Below are positions 8,729 through 10,574 of a stretch of DNA of 10,574 nucleotides, one piece after another. Source of the DNA: Phellopilus nigrolimitatus (lineage: Eukaryota > Basidiomycota > Agaricomycetes > Hymenochaetales > Hymenochaetaceae); assembly GCA_021029095.1 (NCBI GenBank), contig JAJOHG010000628.1:1-10574 (forward strand), given 5' to 3'. Positions within the stretch are counted from its first letter, which is position 1, and every line of letters begins with the position of its first letter. A program made the position numbers and the translations under genes. The notes beneath the pieces were generated by a model that did no database searches, was not told the origin of the DNA, and was given only the letters and a program-made list of their open reading frames with translations.

Positions 8729-10574
8729 CTAGGCGGCTACCAACGCGTGCAGTTCATATATCGCCTGTCGCACACTGTAATAGATGTCTGTAACGGTCCC
8801 CTCGAGCTCTACTTTACCGTCCGCCATCTTCTTGACAGCCACAATGGAGTCTCCCGAGGTCTCTTCTGACGGATTACCGCGACAGAGTAGTACACCCTCG
8901 CCTGCGAATTCCGTCTTAACGCCTATACTAGCCAGACGTGCTTTAAGTGCGGTAAGCTTCAGGTCGCCGATCATCGTTGATTGAGGAAGCTTCGTGGCTG
9001 GTCTCGACCCAAGTCGACTTGGCTTGACCAGAACTACTTCCACTGGGGCTTCTTCGATCCGAGCGGTGAGATTCGACATGGGTTCCAAGATAGGAATAGT
9101 AGAGCTGGCAAGGCTAGCAATGCAGCCTTGAACAAAGCCAACCTCGTTGTCCTCGAACTGCGTGAAGAAACCATTCAGCTGCATGCAGTGTGCAACTATG
9201 TTTCCAACTCACATTTGACATCTTCACCGAAGACAGAAGCTCTTCCGAAAGCGAGATCGAGTAGCTATTCGTATGCTGCCCAATTTGAACCGACTCGCCA
9301 ATGTCTGGGGTATAGATATCTTTTGTGAGCGCTCGCACGGCACCGCATGCGTCGACTAAAGATTGTGCTCCTTCAGACGAAGAATGCACGATAATCTTAA
9401 AGGCACAATGAGCAATGCAGAATCAAGAAAGACTGAACTGAAATTTACCATTTTGCGAGGATTGACATGTGCCGCAATTTTTTTCACCGCACGACCATCG
9501 TTCAGTCCCTCCATATCAACAAACAGAAGCCGACATACGAGTTGAACCTCGAGGTCCAAGCTTATGAACTTCGACGGAGGCTCGATAGCAATTTTCTGTA
9601 TGAGTCAGGTTCTACAGTCAGGGCGAACAGTACGATCGTAAATTTAAAGCTTACTTTGGCTTCTTCCTCTGCCTCCTTCCTCCTCTTCGCTTCCTTTACT
9701 TCTTCGCTTTCAGCTTCTTCCTCAAAGATCTTTCCCTTCCTCAACCATGTTCCCACATCCAGGACCTCTCCATACGAGTCCACTCTTCGTTTACGTTCCA
9801 CGTAAGGGAACATCCTGAATCTCTGCTGTTGTCCACCGTCCGCTTTGAAGAACGATGTTGCCTTTGAGACATTACCCTTCAGATAGATATCATAAGAGAG
9901 CATTTGCTTCAGGCTCCCATCTTCGGCTTCAAAGCCCCAGTCTCCGATGTCTGTTTCTTTGCGATTTTTGCGCCGAGCGTGCCCAGCACCTGGCTCAGTA
10001 AATATCGGTAACGCTTCATCGCCATCCTCTATGACGTCCATCGCATCGCCTTCTATCATATGTTCATCCTCATCTTCCTCCTCCGAATCATCGGACTCGG
10101 ACTCGTCTTCGTCGGCCTCTAGCATTCGCTGCGTGCGTGCTATAGCTGCCTCCTCCGCAGCTTCTTTTTCCTTCGTCGCCCGTTCCTTTTTGAGATACTC
10201 CTCCAGCTCAGCGCCGTGCAAGGGGACCTTAGACTTCATCTTTAGAAGACCAGAAATGGCTATTTCAGTAGATGTTACTGATGTAGAAGATAAAATGACA
10301 GACTATCAGCTTGAGTGTCTTGTCCAGCATCACATTTCGGCCGAGCTTCCCCTTGTTCCATTTGTCGTCATCTCTCTGTTCATCGTTCCATAGGTTGAAA
10401 AGTTCCCTGCCAAGTGTGCCTTCCTCACACGGGCTCGTAGAAGTACGACATTGTCAGGCACCGAAGCAAACTCGGAAAAAATGCTTCGCGATGCTCCGTG
10501 CGATAATGAGGTGGGTACGGCCAAAATTAGCTTCGGATCCTTGGACGAATACGTATGCAGAGCCTCTGGCGTGG
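8729..10574 (-). CDS. CFT2: Cleavage and polyadenylation factor subunit Cft2 / CPSF2 (CPSF100), C-terminal part, with an apparent frameshift
   Basis: This is the inactive metallo-beta-lactamase/beta-CASP partner of the CPSF73 endonuclease in nuclear pre-mRNA 3'-end processing. Five minus-strand exons are visible: 10574-10304 (partial), 10239-9655, 9595-9449, 9395-9213 and 9157-8729, with introns of 64, 59, 53 and 55 nt in phase 0. In order, they encode: the end of the beta-CASP region (YSSKDPKLILAVPTSLSHGASR, FSEFASVPDNVVLL); KSKVPLHGAELEEYL; an acidic disordered stretch (about 10119-10045); a basic ARRKNRK; a segment like the CPSF100 motif that docks on CPSF160-WDR33 (SFFK...FRMFPYVER...DSYGE, about 9855-9765); a Glu/Lys helix; the RMMBL-like CRLLFVDMEGLNDGRAVKKI with NPRKMIIVHSS; and the C-terminal dimer domain ending LEGTVTDIYYSVRQAIYELHALVAA. 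The first exon changes frame near 10427-10431. The N-terminal nuclease fold is outside the window. Confidence 0.92.
10427..10431 (-). other. Apparent one-base deletion in CFT2
   Basis: Reading down the minus strand, conserved residues DNVVLL lie in one frame to about 10438, while EEGTLGRELFNLWNDEQ starts at 10426 in the frame one base later. The exon downstream of 10426 stays open to the donor at 10303 and matches the family. One base appears missing where CGT-GT-GAG is seen and Arg-Gly-Glu is expected. No intron fits: the only local GT...AG pair would be 22 nt. Confidence 0.8.

Noticed and set aside
9179..9212. Shorter acceptor for the last CFT2 intron, giving exon start LNGFFTQ
   Set aside because: It would leave a 34-nt intron. 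The next CAG gives 55 nt and joins KMSN to FEDNEVGF.
9947..10393. Serine-rich plus-strand frame opposite CFT2
   Set aside because: It is the antisense shadow of the acidic Glu/Asp stretch of Cft2.
1..10574. tRNA genes, transposons, long repeats, CRISPR arrays, viral genes
   Set aside because: By eye on both strands, no cloverleaf with T-loop pairing, no terminal repeats, no spaced direct repeats and no transposase or polymerase motifs were found.

Overview
The window is a gene-dense piece of nuclear DNA from a filamentous fungus, most likely a basidiomycete (Agaricomycetes-like). The evidence is short introns (49 to 77 nt) that close in phase to give intact eukaryotic housekeeping proteins, short intergenic gaps, and protein flavour close to mushroom homologues (TOM20 tail, BCS1-like AAA, Cft2 linker). 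The assignment to basidiomycetes rests on family knowledge, not on a search. Nothing looks bacterial, viral or mobile, and I see no tRNA, rRNA, transposon or CRISPR array.

Layout, left to right: (1) the 5' end of a glutathione S-transferase-like gene on the minus strand (36-214, running off the left edge); (2) a 334-bp divergent promoter; (3) TOM20, plus strand, 4 exons, 207 aa; (4) a SET-domain protein with a reduced MYND finger, plus strand, 4 exons, 381 aa; (5) a 429-bp gap; (6) a BCS1-like AAA ATPase, plus strand, 8 exons, 488 aa; (7) a 597-bp gap with no convincing gene; (8) cytosolic glutaminyl-tRNA synthetase (GLN4), plus strand, 6 exons, 843 aa; (9) the 3' part of CFT2/CPSF2, minus strand, 5 exons in view, convergent with GLN4 and running off the right edge.

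The genes do not form a pathway. They cover mitochondrial protein import, a putative protein methyltransferase, an AAA chaperone, translation, and mRNA 3'-end formation. Splice models were rebuilt by hand. Every model is open, ends in phase and totals a multiple of three, except CFT2, which has one apparent missing base near 10427-10431.

I did not find a new biological system. The points most worth checking are the CFT2 frameshift, a GC-AG intron and a stop-free 60-nt intron in GLN4, the altered NHSC motif and reduced MYND finger in the SET protein, and the AAA protein that lacks a visible BCS1-type membrane anchor.
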